Part shown: in pieces, positions 1 to 6,863 of the stretch
Position numbering within the stretch: position 1 is the first letter of the stretch
Layout: every line of letters begins with the position of its first letter
Assembly: GCA_009920815.1 (NCBI GenBank)
Contig: RFZH01000073.1
Span: forward strand, 1-9,565
DNA from: Paracoccaceae bacterium
GTDB taxonomy: Bacteria; Pseudomonadota; Alphaproteobacteria; Rhodobacterales; Rhodobacteraceae
DNA: 9,565 nucleotides
Direction of reading: 5' to 3'
Notes under the pieces: model-generated
Told to the model about the DNA's origin: nothing
Seen by the model: the letters and a program-made list of their open reading frames with translations, nothing else
The model's database searches: none
Made by a program: the position numbers and the translations under genes

Positions 1-1
1 A

Positions 2-232
2 ATTTATGCGCATGCCGATGTTTTTGGCTTTTGCTCAGCTGAACTATCACGCGCCGCCATGGAGGCAGACCCGCTTAATATTCGATTTTGTCCCTATCGC
101 ATTTTCACCTTTCAAGAAAACGCAGAAGGTCCAGTTGTAATTGGATACGACAGCCTCCCCAACGACGGAGTAATGCAAGATGTTCAGAAACTTCTTGATT
201 CCTTAGCGCGCGCTGCAGTTGGGATGGATTAA
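2..232 (+). CDS. DUF302-like protein, C-terminal part only
   Basis: The reading frame is open from the left edge to the TAA at 230-232 and gives the last 76 residues; the start lies outside the window. The visible part contains a segment reading FGFCSAELSR, then MEADPLNIRFCPYRIF, then a GPVVIGYDSLP strand and a C-terminal amphipathic helix. The pattern of Cys-containing helix, 'ADPLNI', 'CPY' and a short beta strand resembles DUF302-family proteins (small alpha/beta domain, role unknown) as I remember them from Rhodobacteraceae. No membrane segment is visible in this part. It runs convergently into the AEC permease gene, and the two stop codons overlap. The family call rests on motif memory only; the protein's function is unknown. 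Confidence 0.6.
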   Translation: MYAHADVFGFCSAELSRAAMEADPLNIRFCPYRIFTFQENAEGPVVIGYDSLPNDGVMQDVQKLLDSLARAAVGMD

Positions 233-1158
233 GGAATAACGTGCAACCAGCCCCAAACCGTTAAAATTGAAACGGCAGTGCTGAACAAAACCCCGCTGGC
301 AGCAACCCGTTTTGCTCGATTATACATGTTTGCAAAAACATAAGTATTGATGCCGGGGGCCATTGCACTTGTCAATACGGCAGATCGGAACGGCCCTGTC
401 GTTAGATTTAGGGTGTTGCCAAACACCCAAACCAAGGCAGGATGCACCAACAAGGTAATCACAACAACCATTGCGATTGGCCGCATGTCACCTTCGGGGC
501 GATATTGATACAGCACGCCCCCCATTGCAAACAAAGCAGTTGGCAATGCGACACGGGTCATCATCGCCAAAGCATCTGACGCGACTGTTGGCAAAGAAAT
601 AGAGAACAGATTGAAAAACAACCCCAACAGGATCGCAATCAGTAGGGCGTTGTTGAACATTGCTTTCAAAATCGTCTCGATCAATCGCCAAGACAACGGC
701 CCAGGATTGCGCGCAATCTCCATAGCAGTGATACCCACGCCGTAACAAAACGGTGCGTGCATTGCGACAATCGCAAAGTTGGACGCAAGTGCAGCGGCGC
801 CATAGGCACGTTCTGTTATCGCCAAACCCAACATCACTGAATTGGAAAACAAGCAACAAAATCCAATTGCGACGCTGTCTTGCCAGTCCCGCTTGAACAC
901 ATAACGCGCGCCAAACATGCCCAACAGAAAACAGATGAACGCCCCCGAATAAAAGCTGGTCAACAAACGCCAATCAAAGGACTGACCAAGGTCCAACTCT
1001 GAAAGAGCTTTGAACAATAGGCACGGGATTGCGATATTTTGCGTGAATTTCATCAGCCCATCAACGCCCGATATCGGAAACCATTTCCGCCATACAGACA
1101 AATAGCCAAACCCAATCACAAGAAAGACGGGTAGGATGACATCTAATAATGCTTGCAT
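229..1158 (-). CDS. AEC-family (auxin efflux carrier-like) transporter
   Basis: This is a 309-residue, very hydrophobic protein with about ten predicted membrane spans, a typical length for the AEC/Mem_trans family of inner-membrane permeases. Family features are visible: the first span (residues about 5-21) followed by GFGYL, the IPCLLF segment near residue 45, FSNSVMLGL near 105 (the conserved Asn region in the middle of the first half), the PTALFAMGG segment near 205, and the C-terminal APGINTYVFANMYN segment near 267. The substrate cannot be read from sequence; bacterial AEC members export or import organic anions and related metabolites. The ATG at 1158 has an AGGG Shine-Dalgarno-like site just upstream. 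It starts 14 bp after the metallo-hydrolase stop codon, so it is probably the last gene of the cluster. Its TAA overlaps the stop of the convergent upstream gene. Confidence 0.88.
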   Translation of the reverse strand: MQALLDVILPVFLVIGFGYLSVWRKWFPISGVDGLMKFTQNIAIPCLLFKALSELDLGQSFDWRLLTSFYSGAFICFLLGMFGARYVFKRDWQDSVAIGFCCLFSNSVMLGLAITERAYGAAALASNFAIVAMHAPFCYGVGITAMEIARNPGPLSWRLIETILKAMFNNALLIAILLGLFFNLFSISLPTVASDALAMMTRVALPTALFAMGGVLYQYRPEGDMRPIAMVVVITLLVHPALVWVFGNTLNLTTGPFRSAVLTSAMAPGINTYVFANMYNRAKRVAASGVLFSTAVSILTVWGWLHVIP

Positions 1159-1172
1159 CTTACCCTACTGTT

Positions 1173-1973
1173 CTAAACCAAATAAGTAAGTGTCATGCCA
1201 TCAAAGGCTGGATCAATATGCGCTGCGGTTTCCGCCTGCACCGTCGCATAATCCAAATCAATATGCATATTTGTTAGAACACCGCGTTCCACGCCGGCGC
1301 GATTAATCCATTCCAAAGTCTGGTCTAAATGCGAGTGCGTTGGATGCGGGGTGCGCCGCAGGGCATCAACAATCCAACACTTTGCGCCTTGAACCGCGAT
1401 CCAAGCGTCATCCGACATAGCAGAGACATCAGGCAAATAAACCAAATCAGCGCAGCGAAAACCAAGTGCGTCGATATTTCCGTGCGCTACACGAAATGGG
1501 TGTAGGTCAATTTTACCCCCTGCCCCATCAATCGAAAACGAACCCTTGATCAAGTTAAGATCTAGGATTGGTGGATAGGATGATCCGGCGGGTTGAACAA
1601 ATGCATACCCAAATCGATCCATGAGCGCATTACAGGTGTCTTGATCTGCATAAACTTGTAGTCGTTCGCGCATATTAAATACAACCATGCGCAAATCATC
1701 GATCCCGTGAACGTGATCGGCGTGGGCATGGGTATAGACGACGCCGTCTAATTCCCCGACACCCGCATTCAACAGCTGTTGACGCATATCTGGGCTTGTG
1801 TCGATCAACACTCGCGTAACGCCTTGATCGGTGATCCGTTCAATCAACATTGAACACCGAGTGCGTAGGTTTTTTGGATTATTTGGGTCACAATCCCCCC
1901 AGTGACCGCCTAAGCGCGGCACACCGCCAGAAGATCCACAACCCAGAATAGTAAACCGCAAGGTGGCCGACAT
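1173..1973 (-). CDS. MBL-fold metallo-hydrolase, PhnP-like
   Basis: This is a 266-residue metallo-beta-lactamase-fold hydrolase, probably a soluble cytosolic phosphodiesterase. The N-terminus LGCGSSGGVPR matches the PhnP/RNase Z-like branch. The metal-binding motif is THAHADH (His82, His84, Asp86, His87), completed by His164 (VAHGN), Asp182 (LPDVS) and His237 (NMHID); a further His pair sits at THSHLD (213, 215), where PhnP has a catalytic His. The E. coli PhnP zinc cluster of closely spaced cysteines is not present: only Cys28 and Cys40 occur in that part. No C-P lyase genes are nearby, so the PhnP reaction (cyclic phosphoribosyl phosphate opening) should not be assumed. I chose the ATG at 1973 over the TTG one codon upstream because the GGGATAGG site at the end of tatD is 7 nt from the ATG but only 4 nt from the TTG. 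The gap to tatD is 8 bp. Confidence 0.87.
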   Translation of the reverse strand: MSATLRFTILGCGSSGGVPRLGGHWGDCDPNNPKNLRTRCSMLIERITDQGVTRVLIDTSPDMRQQLLNAGVGELDGVVYTHAHADHVHGIDDLRMVVFNMRERLQVYADQDTCNALMDRFGYAFVQPAGSSYPPILDLNLIKGSFSIDGAGGKIDLHPFRVAHGNIDALGFRCADLVYLPDVSAMSDDAWIAVQGAKCWIVDALRRTPHPTHSHLDQTLEWINRAGVERGVLTNMHIDLDYATVQAETAAHIDPAFDGMTLTYLV

Positions 1974-1981
1974 CAAAATAC

Positions 1982-2767
1982 CTATCCCATCACCGCCTTG
2001 GTAAAAAGGCGATCAAAGTTTTGTTCAAGTTGAAGCGCAAATGCGTCAATGTCCAGTCCGAAAACCTCGGCACCTTTTTCAGCGGTAAACATTGAATAAG
2101 CGGGCTCATTACGCTTGCCACGATAGGGCGGCGGTGCCAAATAGGGGCTGTCTGTTTCCACCAAGATCCTATCGATTGGCGCCATTTTGAAAATGTCGCG
2201 CAATTCGGTGCTTTTCGGAAATGCTGTTATGCCCGACATCGACAAATAAAACCCTAGGTCCAGGGATGCTTTGGCCAGTTCTGCAGAGGATGAAAAACAA
2301 TGCATCACGCATGAATAGGGTGCATTGCGAAATTCAGCGCTTAGAATATCGGCCATATCATCGTCTGCTGCGCGCGCGTGGATGATCAAGGGCAACCCCG
2401 TTTGTTGCGCGGCATGTATGTGGATGACCAAGCTTTGTTTTTGGATCTCGGCGCTCTCGGCGGTGTAATGATAGTCTAGGCCCGTCTCGCCAATGCCCAC
2501 AAATTTTGGATGGTGCGAAAGGGCGACCAACTCTTCGACAGAGGTCATGGGCTCTTCTGCGGCGCTCATTGGATGGGTGCCTGCAGCATAAAACACTGGC
2601 GCATAGGTTTCGGCGATTTTTCGAACATCCGGTTCTTTGCGCAGGCGGGTACAGATAGTAACCATCCTGTGCACGCCTGCGGCAACAGCCCGTTCAACAA
2701 CCGCATCACGTTCGTTATCAAAATCAACAAAGTCCAGATGGCAATGGCTATCTGTGATCACTGGCAT
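1982..2767 (-). CDS. tatD: TatD-family metal-dependent hydrolase (putative 3'-5' DNase)
   Basis: This is a 261-residue TIM-barrel amidohydrolase of the TatD family, the usual length. Metal ligands are in place: HCH at residues 8-10 (DSHCHLD), Glu94 in GIGETGLDYHY, His130 in PLIIHAR, His156 in MHCFSSS and Asp206 in ETDSPYLAPPPYRG. Characterised TatD proteins are Mg-dependent 3'-5' exonucleases acting on DNA and RNA in the cytosol, with proposed roles in repair of oxidised DNA; for this copy the activity is inferred from family membership. The ATG at 2767 has AAGGA 7 nt upstream. The gene follows holB after 21 bp and precedes the metallo-hydrolase by 8 bp. A tatD gene next to holB is a common bacterial arrangement. 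Confidence 0.94.
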   Translation of the reverse strand: MPVITDSHCHLDFVDFDNERDAVVERAVAAGVHRMVTICTRLRKEPDVRKIAETYAPVFYAAGTHPMSAAEEPMTSVEELVALSHHPKFVGIGETGLDYHYTAESAEIQKQSLVIHIHAAQQTGLPLIIHARAADDDMADILSAEFRNAPYSCVMHCFSSSAELAKASLDLGFYLSMSGITAFPKSTELRDIFKMAPIDRILVETDSPYLAPPPYRGKRNEPAYSMFTAEKGAEVFGLDIDAFALQLEQNFDRLFTKAVMG

Positions 2768-2788
2768 ACCGCTATCCTTGACAAAGAG

Positions 2789-3913
2789 TTATGCGCTTAC
2801 CGCGCAGCTTTCCAACTTAAAGACTGTATCTAGGATCAAGGCAACAGGGTCAAGGTTGACAGCGCGCCCATGCCGCAGACGAGACAGAGTTTCTTGGTGA
2901 ACTTCGGCCCAGCGCAACGCATATTGGGGGTATGCACAGAGCGCTCTGAATACATCGACTTCCTCTTGGGCAACAATCAGCGACGGCGCTTGTCCCGTTG
3001 CACCCATTTTCGCCAGTCTGGTTAGCAAAAGATCCAGCATGACGATAAAAACCTCGAATTCATCGCTCGCGCCCTTGCCAGCAAAGCTATCAGCAAATTT
3101 GATCGCCTCTTGACGATTTATCCGAGGCGCTTGGGACAACAGCCCCAAAATACCACGATACATTGCTGGACCATTCATCTGTGACAAACGGATTGCTTCC
3201 CCCGCTGACCCAGCAGACAATGCTGCTAAGGCCACAGTTTCATCGGTTTCAGTCGCAAATCCAGCTTGCGCGATCGCCGCGTGCACATCACTTTGCCCCA
3301 AGGGTGACAACCTCAGCGTCCGACATCGCGATCGAATAGTTGGTAGCAACCGCGAGGGTTGATGCGAAATCAATAAAATAGTGGTCTTTTCTGGCGGCTC
3401 TTCCAAGACCTTTAGCAGTGCATTCGCCGCGTTGACGTTCATATCATCTGCAGCATCGACAATCACAACGCGTCGGCCGCCATCTGCCGCGCTTAATGCA
3501 AAAAAATTCTTCAGCTTTCTAACATCTTCAACGGCGATGACCGATTTAAAACGTTTACGTTTTTCGTCATAGGCGCGGCGGATTACGCACAACCTGCCCT
3601 CTGACCCTGCCATAATACGGCGGACCACTGGGTTCTCTGGATCAGCAGCCAGTGTTGTTGGACTTGGGGGATCACCAAATAGGCTGGGACCGTCCTCAAT
3701 GGGCTGAGACAAAAGAAATTTCGCAATGCGCCACGCCAGTGTTGCCTTGCCGACCCCTTTGGGACCCGTGATCAGCCAACCATGATGAAACCGCTTTGAA
3801 TTAAAAGCGTCTAAAAATTCAGTCTCAGCGATGGATTGACCAAACAAGCGATGCGTTTCGCGCGGATGTGGCGCACCATCGATTTGATCGGACAAAGGGA
3901 GCGTATCATCCAT
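2789..3913 (-). CDS. holB: DNA polymerase III subunit delta' (clamp loader)
   Basis: This is a 374-residue AAA+-type clamp-loader subunit. Delta' is the stator of the gamma complex that opens and loads the beta sliding clamp. The P-loop-like segment GPKGVGKA (residues 50-57) keeps the Lys but has Ala where an ATPase has Ser/Thr, consistent with delta' not hydrolysing ATP. The Walker B-like region VVIVDAADDM is near 149-158, followed by NAANALLKVLEEPP, and the SRC motif is at 195-197 (TIRSRCRTL). The four-cysteine zinc module of the E. coli protein is absent; the stretch between P-loop and Walker B has a single Cys. The ATG at 3913 overlaps the tmk stop as TGATG, a translational-coupling arrangement; a GTG one codon upstream (3916) is the alternative start. 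The length and motif set leave little doubt about identity. Confidence 0.93.
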   Translation of the reverse strand: MDDTLPLSDQIDGAPHPRETHRLFGQSIAETEFLDAFNSKRFHHGWLITGPKGVGKATLAWRIAKFLLSQPIEDGPSLFGDPPSPTTLAADPENPVVRRIMAGSEGRLCVIRRAYDEKRKRFKSVIAVEDVRKLKNFFALSAADGGRRVVIVDAADDMNVNAANALLKVLEEPPEKTTILLISHQPSRLLPTIRSRCRTLRLSPLGQSDVHAAIAQAGFATETDETVALAALSAGSAGEAIRLSQMNGPAMYRGILGLLSQAPRINRQEAIKFADSFAGKGASDEFEVFIVMLDLLLTRLAKMGATGQAPSLIVAQEEVDVFRALCAYPQYALRWAEVHQETLSRLRHGRAVNLDPVALILDTVFKLESCAVSA

Positions 3914-4536
3914 CACTTTATCAACGACAAAACAACTTTGCGAACGTCGCGCTGAACGTCATCTAACTCTTGCAATCCGTTAATAACGGCAAACCGCGAA
4001 GAAAATTCATCAGCAAGATCCAAAAACCCTTGGCGCATTTTTTCTTGCAATGCGACACCGAAATCTTCGAACCGTTCTTCGACACCATTTCGCGATTTCG
4101 CCCGTGACAAGCCAACCGAAGGATCCATATCAATCAAGATTGTTTTATCCGGATCGCGTGGAATCATTAATGAATGTAACTGATCAACACATTCACGCAA
4201 ATTTCCTCTACTTAGACCTTGATACATACGGGTTGAATCGGCAAATCGGTCGCAAATGACAATTTTCCCAGCCGCTAGAGCCGGCAAAATCGTGCGTTCC
4301 ATGTGATCGCGCCGCGCGGCAGTAAACAGCAAAATTTCTGTTTCGGCTGACCAACGATCAGGATCGCCTTGCAAAACCAAATTGCGTATTTCTTCGGCAC
4401 CCGGCGATCCGCCGGGTTCACGGGTCAACACAACTGGGCACCCAGAATTTTCAAGAAATTCAGCCAACATACGCGCTTGCGTGGACTTTCCCGATCCATC
4501 AATCCCTTCAAAACTTAGAAACAAACCTGTATTCAA
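3913..4536 (-). CDS. tmk: Thymidylate kinase (dTMP kinase)
   Basis: This is a 207-residue dTMP kinase, the usual length. It converts dTMP to dTDP with ATP in the cytosol, feeding dTTP synthesis. Visible motifs are the P-loop FEGIDGSGKST (residues 9-19), the TREPGGSPGAEEIR dTMP-binding segment (38-51), the DRFADSTRMYQG segment (96-107), and a basic LID region (about 145-158, RAKSRNGVEERFE), which points to the E. coli-like type II form with its arginines in the LID. The start is a TTG at 4536 whose last two bases overlap the carboxypeptidase TGA (TTGA), with a GAGGG site 6 nt upstream. No ATG or GTG lies between it and the P-loop, so the TTG is well supported. The weak start and the coupling suggest its translation depends on ribosomes finishing the upstream gene. 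It in turn overlaps holB by 1 nt. Confidence 0.96.
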   Translation of the reverse strand: MNTGLFLSFEGIDGSGKSTQARMLAEFLENSGCPVVLTREPGGSPGAEEIRNLVLQGDPDRWSAETEILLFTAARRDHMERTILPALAAGKIVICDRFADSTRMYQGLSRGNLRECVDQLHSLMIPRDPDKTILIDMDPSVGLSRAKSRNGVEERFEDFGVALQEKMRQGFLDLADEFSSRFAVINGLQELDDVQRDVRKVVLSLIK

Positions 4537-5720
4537 AACGCGCCCTCTGGTCCCTGATCTATAAGGGCTAGTAGTTTTAGAGCGGCCGTTCTAACGCGGG
4601 TCATAAACCCACCCCGCTCGACACTTTGTGCTGCCGCCAACGGGATAACCCGCGGTTCAATACCAGGAACATCGACAATCATCTGGCCAACAATATCACC
4701 CTGTATCAGCGGCGATGGCAGCGGGCTGTTATATGTCACACGAAAGGTCACATCGTCAGAATTCAAAATGGGAACAACAGTTTCAATATCCTGCGTCAAC
4801 TTTAACCCCACCGAGGGCGCTGAGCCATTCCAAACTGGCGCCGTCGTTACGACATCGCCATTCTTGCCAAAACTCTTTATCGCAAACTGTCGAAAAGCCC
4901 AATTTACGACCGCTTCGGATTCGTCTGCCCGTTGTTTCGTGGTCTCTAATCCAGATAGAACGAAAATCACACGGCGATCACCTTGAAGAGCTGATCCAAC
5001 AAGACCGTAACCCGCTTCTTGCGTGTGGCCCGTCTTTAACCCATCCGCGCCAATACCCAATGATAGCAATGGATTACGGTTTCGCGTATTCGCTGGCGCG
5101 CGTCCGTCAAATTTGAATTCTTTGACAGAAAACATGGAATAAAACTCTGGGAAATCTGATATCAGGCGATCGGCCAAAATTGCCAAGTCACGCATGCTCA
5201 TGCGTTGCCCAGGGGATGGCCAGCCGTTTGAATTGGTAAACGATGACTGCGTCAACCCAATTTGCGCCCCCCGCTGTGTCATCAATTTAGCAAATCCTGC
5301 CTCTGTCCCGTCAGGAGAGAGCGCTTCTGCGATTACTACGCATGCATCATTGCCCGAAAGCACGATGATCCCGAGCAATAAATCTTCTACGCGTACACGA
5401 TCGGTTGAATCCAAAAACATGGTGGACCCACCATATTGCGCGGCATGTTCCGAAACCGGTAACTTTTCATCTAAGCTCAGCTGCCCAGACTTGATAAACT
5501 CAAACGCAAGGTACAGCGTCATCAATTTGGACATAGATGCAGGTGGCAACGGCGTGTCAGCGTTCTTTTCCATTAACACTGTTGATGTCGTTTGATCATA
5601 GATGAACGCAGCCTTCGCCCGCGTTTCAAAACCAAACGCAGCCGATGCAAGACACAAAATCCCACCAACAAACCCGATTAGGCCGCAGGTACGCACCTTA
5701 ACCAGAGACTGCATAAGCAT
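4533..5720 (-). CDS. dacA: Penicillin-binding D-alanyl-D-alanine carboxypeptidase (PBP5/6 family)
   Basis: This is a 395-residue low-molecular-weight penicillin-binding protein (peptidase family S11) that trims the terminal D-Ala from peptidoglycan pentapeptides in the periplasm. The N-terminus (residues 1 to about 30) is a signal peptide with a hydrophobic core and small residues (ASAAFG) before the mature protein. Active-site motifs are SMSK (nucleophile Ser62, Lys65), SGN (122-124) and KTG (229-231, in GLKTGHTQEAGYG). Residues from about 300 on match the beta-rich C-terminal PBP5 domain, and the end (about 370-390) can form the amphipathic membrane anchor known for this family. The ATG at 5720 lies inside the SPOR gene (23-nt overlap), with AGGG 7 nt upstream; an ATG two codons later is less well spaced. 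Related dacC/dacF names are equally possible. Confidence 0.93.
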   Translation of the reverse strand: MLMQSLVKVRTCGLIGFVGGILCLASAAFGFETRAKAAFIYDQTTSTVLMEKNADTPLPPASMSKLMTLYLAFEFIKSGQLSLDEKLPVSEHAAQYGGSTMFLDSTDRVRVEDLLLGIIVLSGNDACVVIAEALSPDGTEAGFAKLMTQRGAQIGLTQSSFTNSNGWPSPGQRMSMRDLAILADRLISDFPEFYSMFSVKEFKFDGRAPANTRNRNPLLSLGIGADGLKTGHTQEAGYGLVGSALQGDRRVIFVLSGLETTKQRADESEAVVNWAFRQFAIKSFGKNGDVVTTAPVWNGSAPSVGLKLTQDIETVVPILNSDDVTFRVTYNSPLPSPLIQGDIVGQMIVDVPGIEPRVIPLAAAQSVERGGFMTRVRTAALKLLALIDQGPEGAF

Positions 5721-6525
5721 CGCTAAACCCTGCTTTTTTAACTTTGCCGATCAATTCATCCAACTCTGCCTTTGTTGCAGCTGGCCCAACGATCACGCGC
5801 CAAAAGGTTTTACCATTTAGCTTCATTTCCTTGATCAATGGAATGATGCCGCGCTGCCGCATAGACTGTGCTGTATTTTTAGCGTTTTGTTCGACGCTGA
5901 AAATTCCCAGCTGAATGTACGGCTTGGTAAGGCTTGACGCCTTTGGTGCGCTTTGCGGCACTGTGGCCGCTGGCGCTTTTTCTGTAGTGGACAGCGCCGC
6001 AGCAGCTGTCTGCACGACTGGATCCAATGTTTCTTGCTCAACCACCGCTGGCGCATCCACCATTTCGGATTGTGCGACAGGTGGTGTCGCGACAGCTTCG
6101 CGACGCAATGCTGTCACGGAAACATTCGTAGGCTGCCCCGCCAAGATGCCCAAAGCATCCGCTGCATCAGACGACAATTGCAATCGCGGCCCCGCGTTTT
6201 CGCGTTCACGGCGGAACAGCGCACCAATGACAAATTTTCCGTTCTTTTTGTTACGTATAATAACGCGTTCAGGATCCTTTACATCTGGATGCGCCACCCA
6301 AATACCGCCCAAAGATGGTCGGCCATCCCACAGCGCTGCCTCGGAGGCATCAAAAACTTCGGGCGCTTCGACGTCGCGTTCAACGACTTCGACCAATGAA
6401 GCCTTTGGAGCTTTAGGTTCGCCTGCTTTCATTCCCGTGGGACCACAAGACGACACCCCAACCGCAATCATTGCGATTGCCATCGCGAAACCAGTCTTTG
6501 TTAAAGCTGTTGTACGCTTTAGCAT
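5698..6525 (-). CDS. SPOR-domain lipoprotein, RlpA-like
   Basis: This is a 275-residue predicted lipoprotein. Residues 1-27 form a lipoprotein signal with a positively charged start, a hydrophobic stretch and the lipobox VSSC, making Cys27 the acylated residue. Residues about 70-140 (GGIWVAHPDV through VSVTALRRE) have the layout of the double-psi beta-barrel of RlpA, ending in LQLSSDAADALGIL like the 'LS-AAA-LG' segment of that family. The DRGP segment carrying the RlpA catalytic Asp is not visible, so lytic transglycosylase activity is doubtful. Residues about 141-198 are an Ala/Pro/Thr-rich linker. Residues about 201-274 (YIQLGIFSVEQNAKN to VIVGPAATKAEL) are a SPOR domain, which binds glycan strands lacking stem peptides at the septum. 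It is probably an outer-membrane septal ring protein. The ATG at 6525 has a clear AGAGGT site 5 nt upstream. It is the first gene of the cluster. Confidence 0.88.
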   Translation of the reverse strand: MLKRTTALTKTGFAMAIAMIAVGVSSCGPTGMKAGEPKAPKASLVEVVERDVEAPEVFDASEAALWDGRPSLGGIWVAHPDVKDPERVIIRNKKNGKFVIGALFRRERENAGPRLQLSSDAADALGILAGQPTNVSVTALRREAVATPPVAQSEMVDAPAVVEQETLDPVVQTAAAALSTTEKAPAATVPQSAPKASSLTKPYIQLGIFSVEQNAKNTAQSMRQRGIIPLIKEMKLNGKTFWRVIVGPAATKAELDELIGKVKKAGFSDAYAVSG

Positions 6526-6558
6526 ATTTCACCTCTAGTACTGCTCGAGCCTGTGCAA

Positions 6559-6564
6559 ATCATA
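6559..6564 (-). promoter_or_regulatory. Possible -10 element for the SPOR-dacA-tmk cluster
   Basis: On the minus strand the hexamer TATGAT (5 of 6 to the sigma-70 consensus) lies 33 bp before the SPOR gene start, which would give a leader of about 25 nt. At a 17-nt spacing the -35 position reads GTCGCA, only 3 of 6 to consensus, so the assignment is tentative. The 171-bp region between the SPOR gene and the tRNA must contain promoters in both directions. For the tRNA, TAGAAT at 6662-6667 is the best -10-like hexamer, but no good -35 precedes it. Confidence 0.25.
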
Positions 6565-6696
6565 TCGTTTGCGTATTTTTCTGCGACTTTAGCGCGTATC
6601 GTACGCTGTGAAAAGAACGAACAAAGCCGTTCGGCAAAATCTTTCCGATCTTTTGGGGTTTTAGAATCAATTTCTCTGGATTAAAGGGAAGTCGTC

Positions 6697-6786
6697 GGAG
6701 GAGTGGCAGAGTGGTTGAATGCACCGGTCTTGAAAACCGACGTAGGTGAAAGTCTACCGTGGGTTCGAATCCCACCTCCTCCGCCA
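6697..6786 (+). tRNA. tRNA-Ser (anticodon UGA)
   Basis: This is a 90-nt class II tRNA. The acceptor stem GGAGGAG (6697-6703) pairs perfectly with CTCCTCC (6776-6782), followed by discriminator G and an encoded CCA (6784-6786). The D-arm starts GCAGAGTGGTTGAATGC. The anticodon loop is CTTGAAA with TGA at 6731-6733, reading UCA and probably other UCN codons. There is a long variable arm (about 6741-6758, with GTAG/CTAC pairing), as expected for Ser. The T-arm is GTGGG-TTCGAAT-CCCAC (6759-6775). The outermost anticodon-stem pair is C27-A43, a mismatch where many Ser tRNAs have C-G; the other four pairs are intact, so the gene is probably functional. It is divergent from the SPOR cluster. Confidence 0.97.
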
Positions 6787-6820
6787 TAATGGCATACTGG
6801 CTAAAGCAGCCTGCAACTTA

Positions 6821-6860
6821 CTCGTCTAAGATTTTGATGTTTGCTTTGCGCTTAGGCGAG
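6821..6860 (+). repeat. 10-bp inverted repeat downstream of the tRNA
   Basis: The arms CTCGTCTAAG (6821-6830) and CTTAGGCGAG (6851-6860) pair over all ten positions if transcribed as plus-strand RNA, with one U-G wobble; in minus-strand RNA the same position is an A-C mismatch. The 20-nt loop is T/G-rich. The structure starts 35 nt after the tRNA CCA end and lies just beyond the stop of the decayed ridA gene. It could be a 3' processing or termination structure for the tRNA transcript, but no T-run follows directly (only TTTT 11 nt later). Its role is not established. Confidence 0.45.
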
Positions 6861-6863
6861 CAT

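Noticed and set aside
258..275. Small inverted repeat CCGTT/AACGG inside the end of the AEC gene, considered as a terminator for the convergent DUF302-like gene
   Set aside because: Only 5 bp with an 8-nt loop and no following T-run; expected by chance.
5915..6538. 207-codon plus-strand open frame opposite the SPOR gene
   Set aside because: It is a Ser/Ala/Thr-rich antisense shadow of a gene with a clear lipobox, SPOR domain and ribosome binding site.
6594..6606. Palindrome GCGTA-TCG-TACGC upstream of the SPOR gene, considered as an operator
   Set aside because: Five-bp arms with no second copy and no matching regulator known to me; too short to support.
6560..6787. Minus-strand open frame of 75 codons beginning MAEEVGFEPTV
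   Set aside because: Its first third is the antisense of tRNA-Ser; 'GFEPTV' frames of this kind are a well-known annotation artefact of tRNA genes, and there is no ribosome binding site or conserved continuation.
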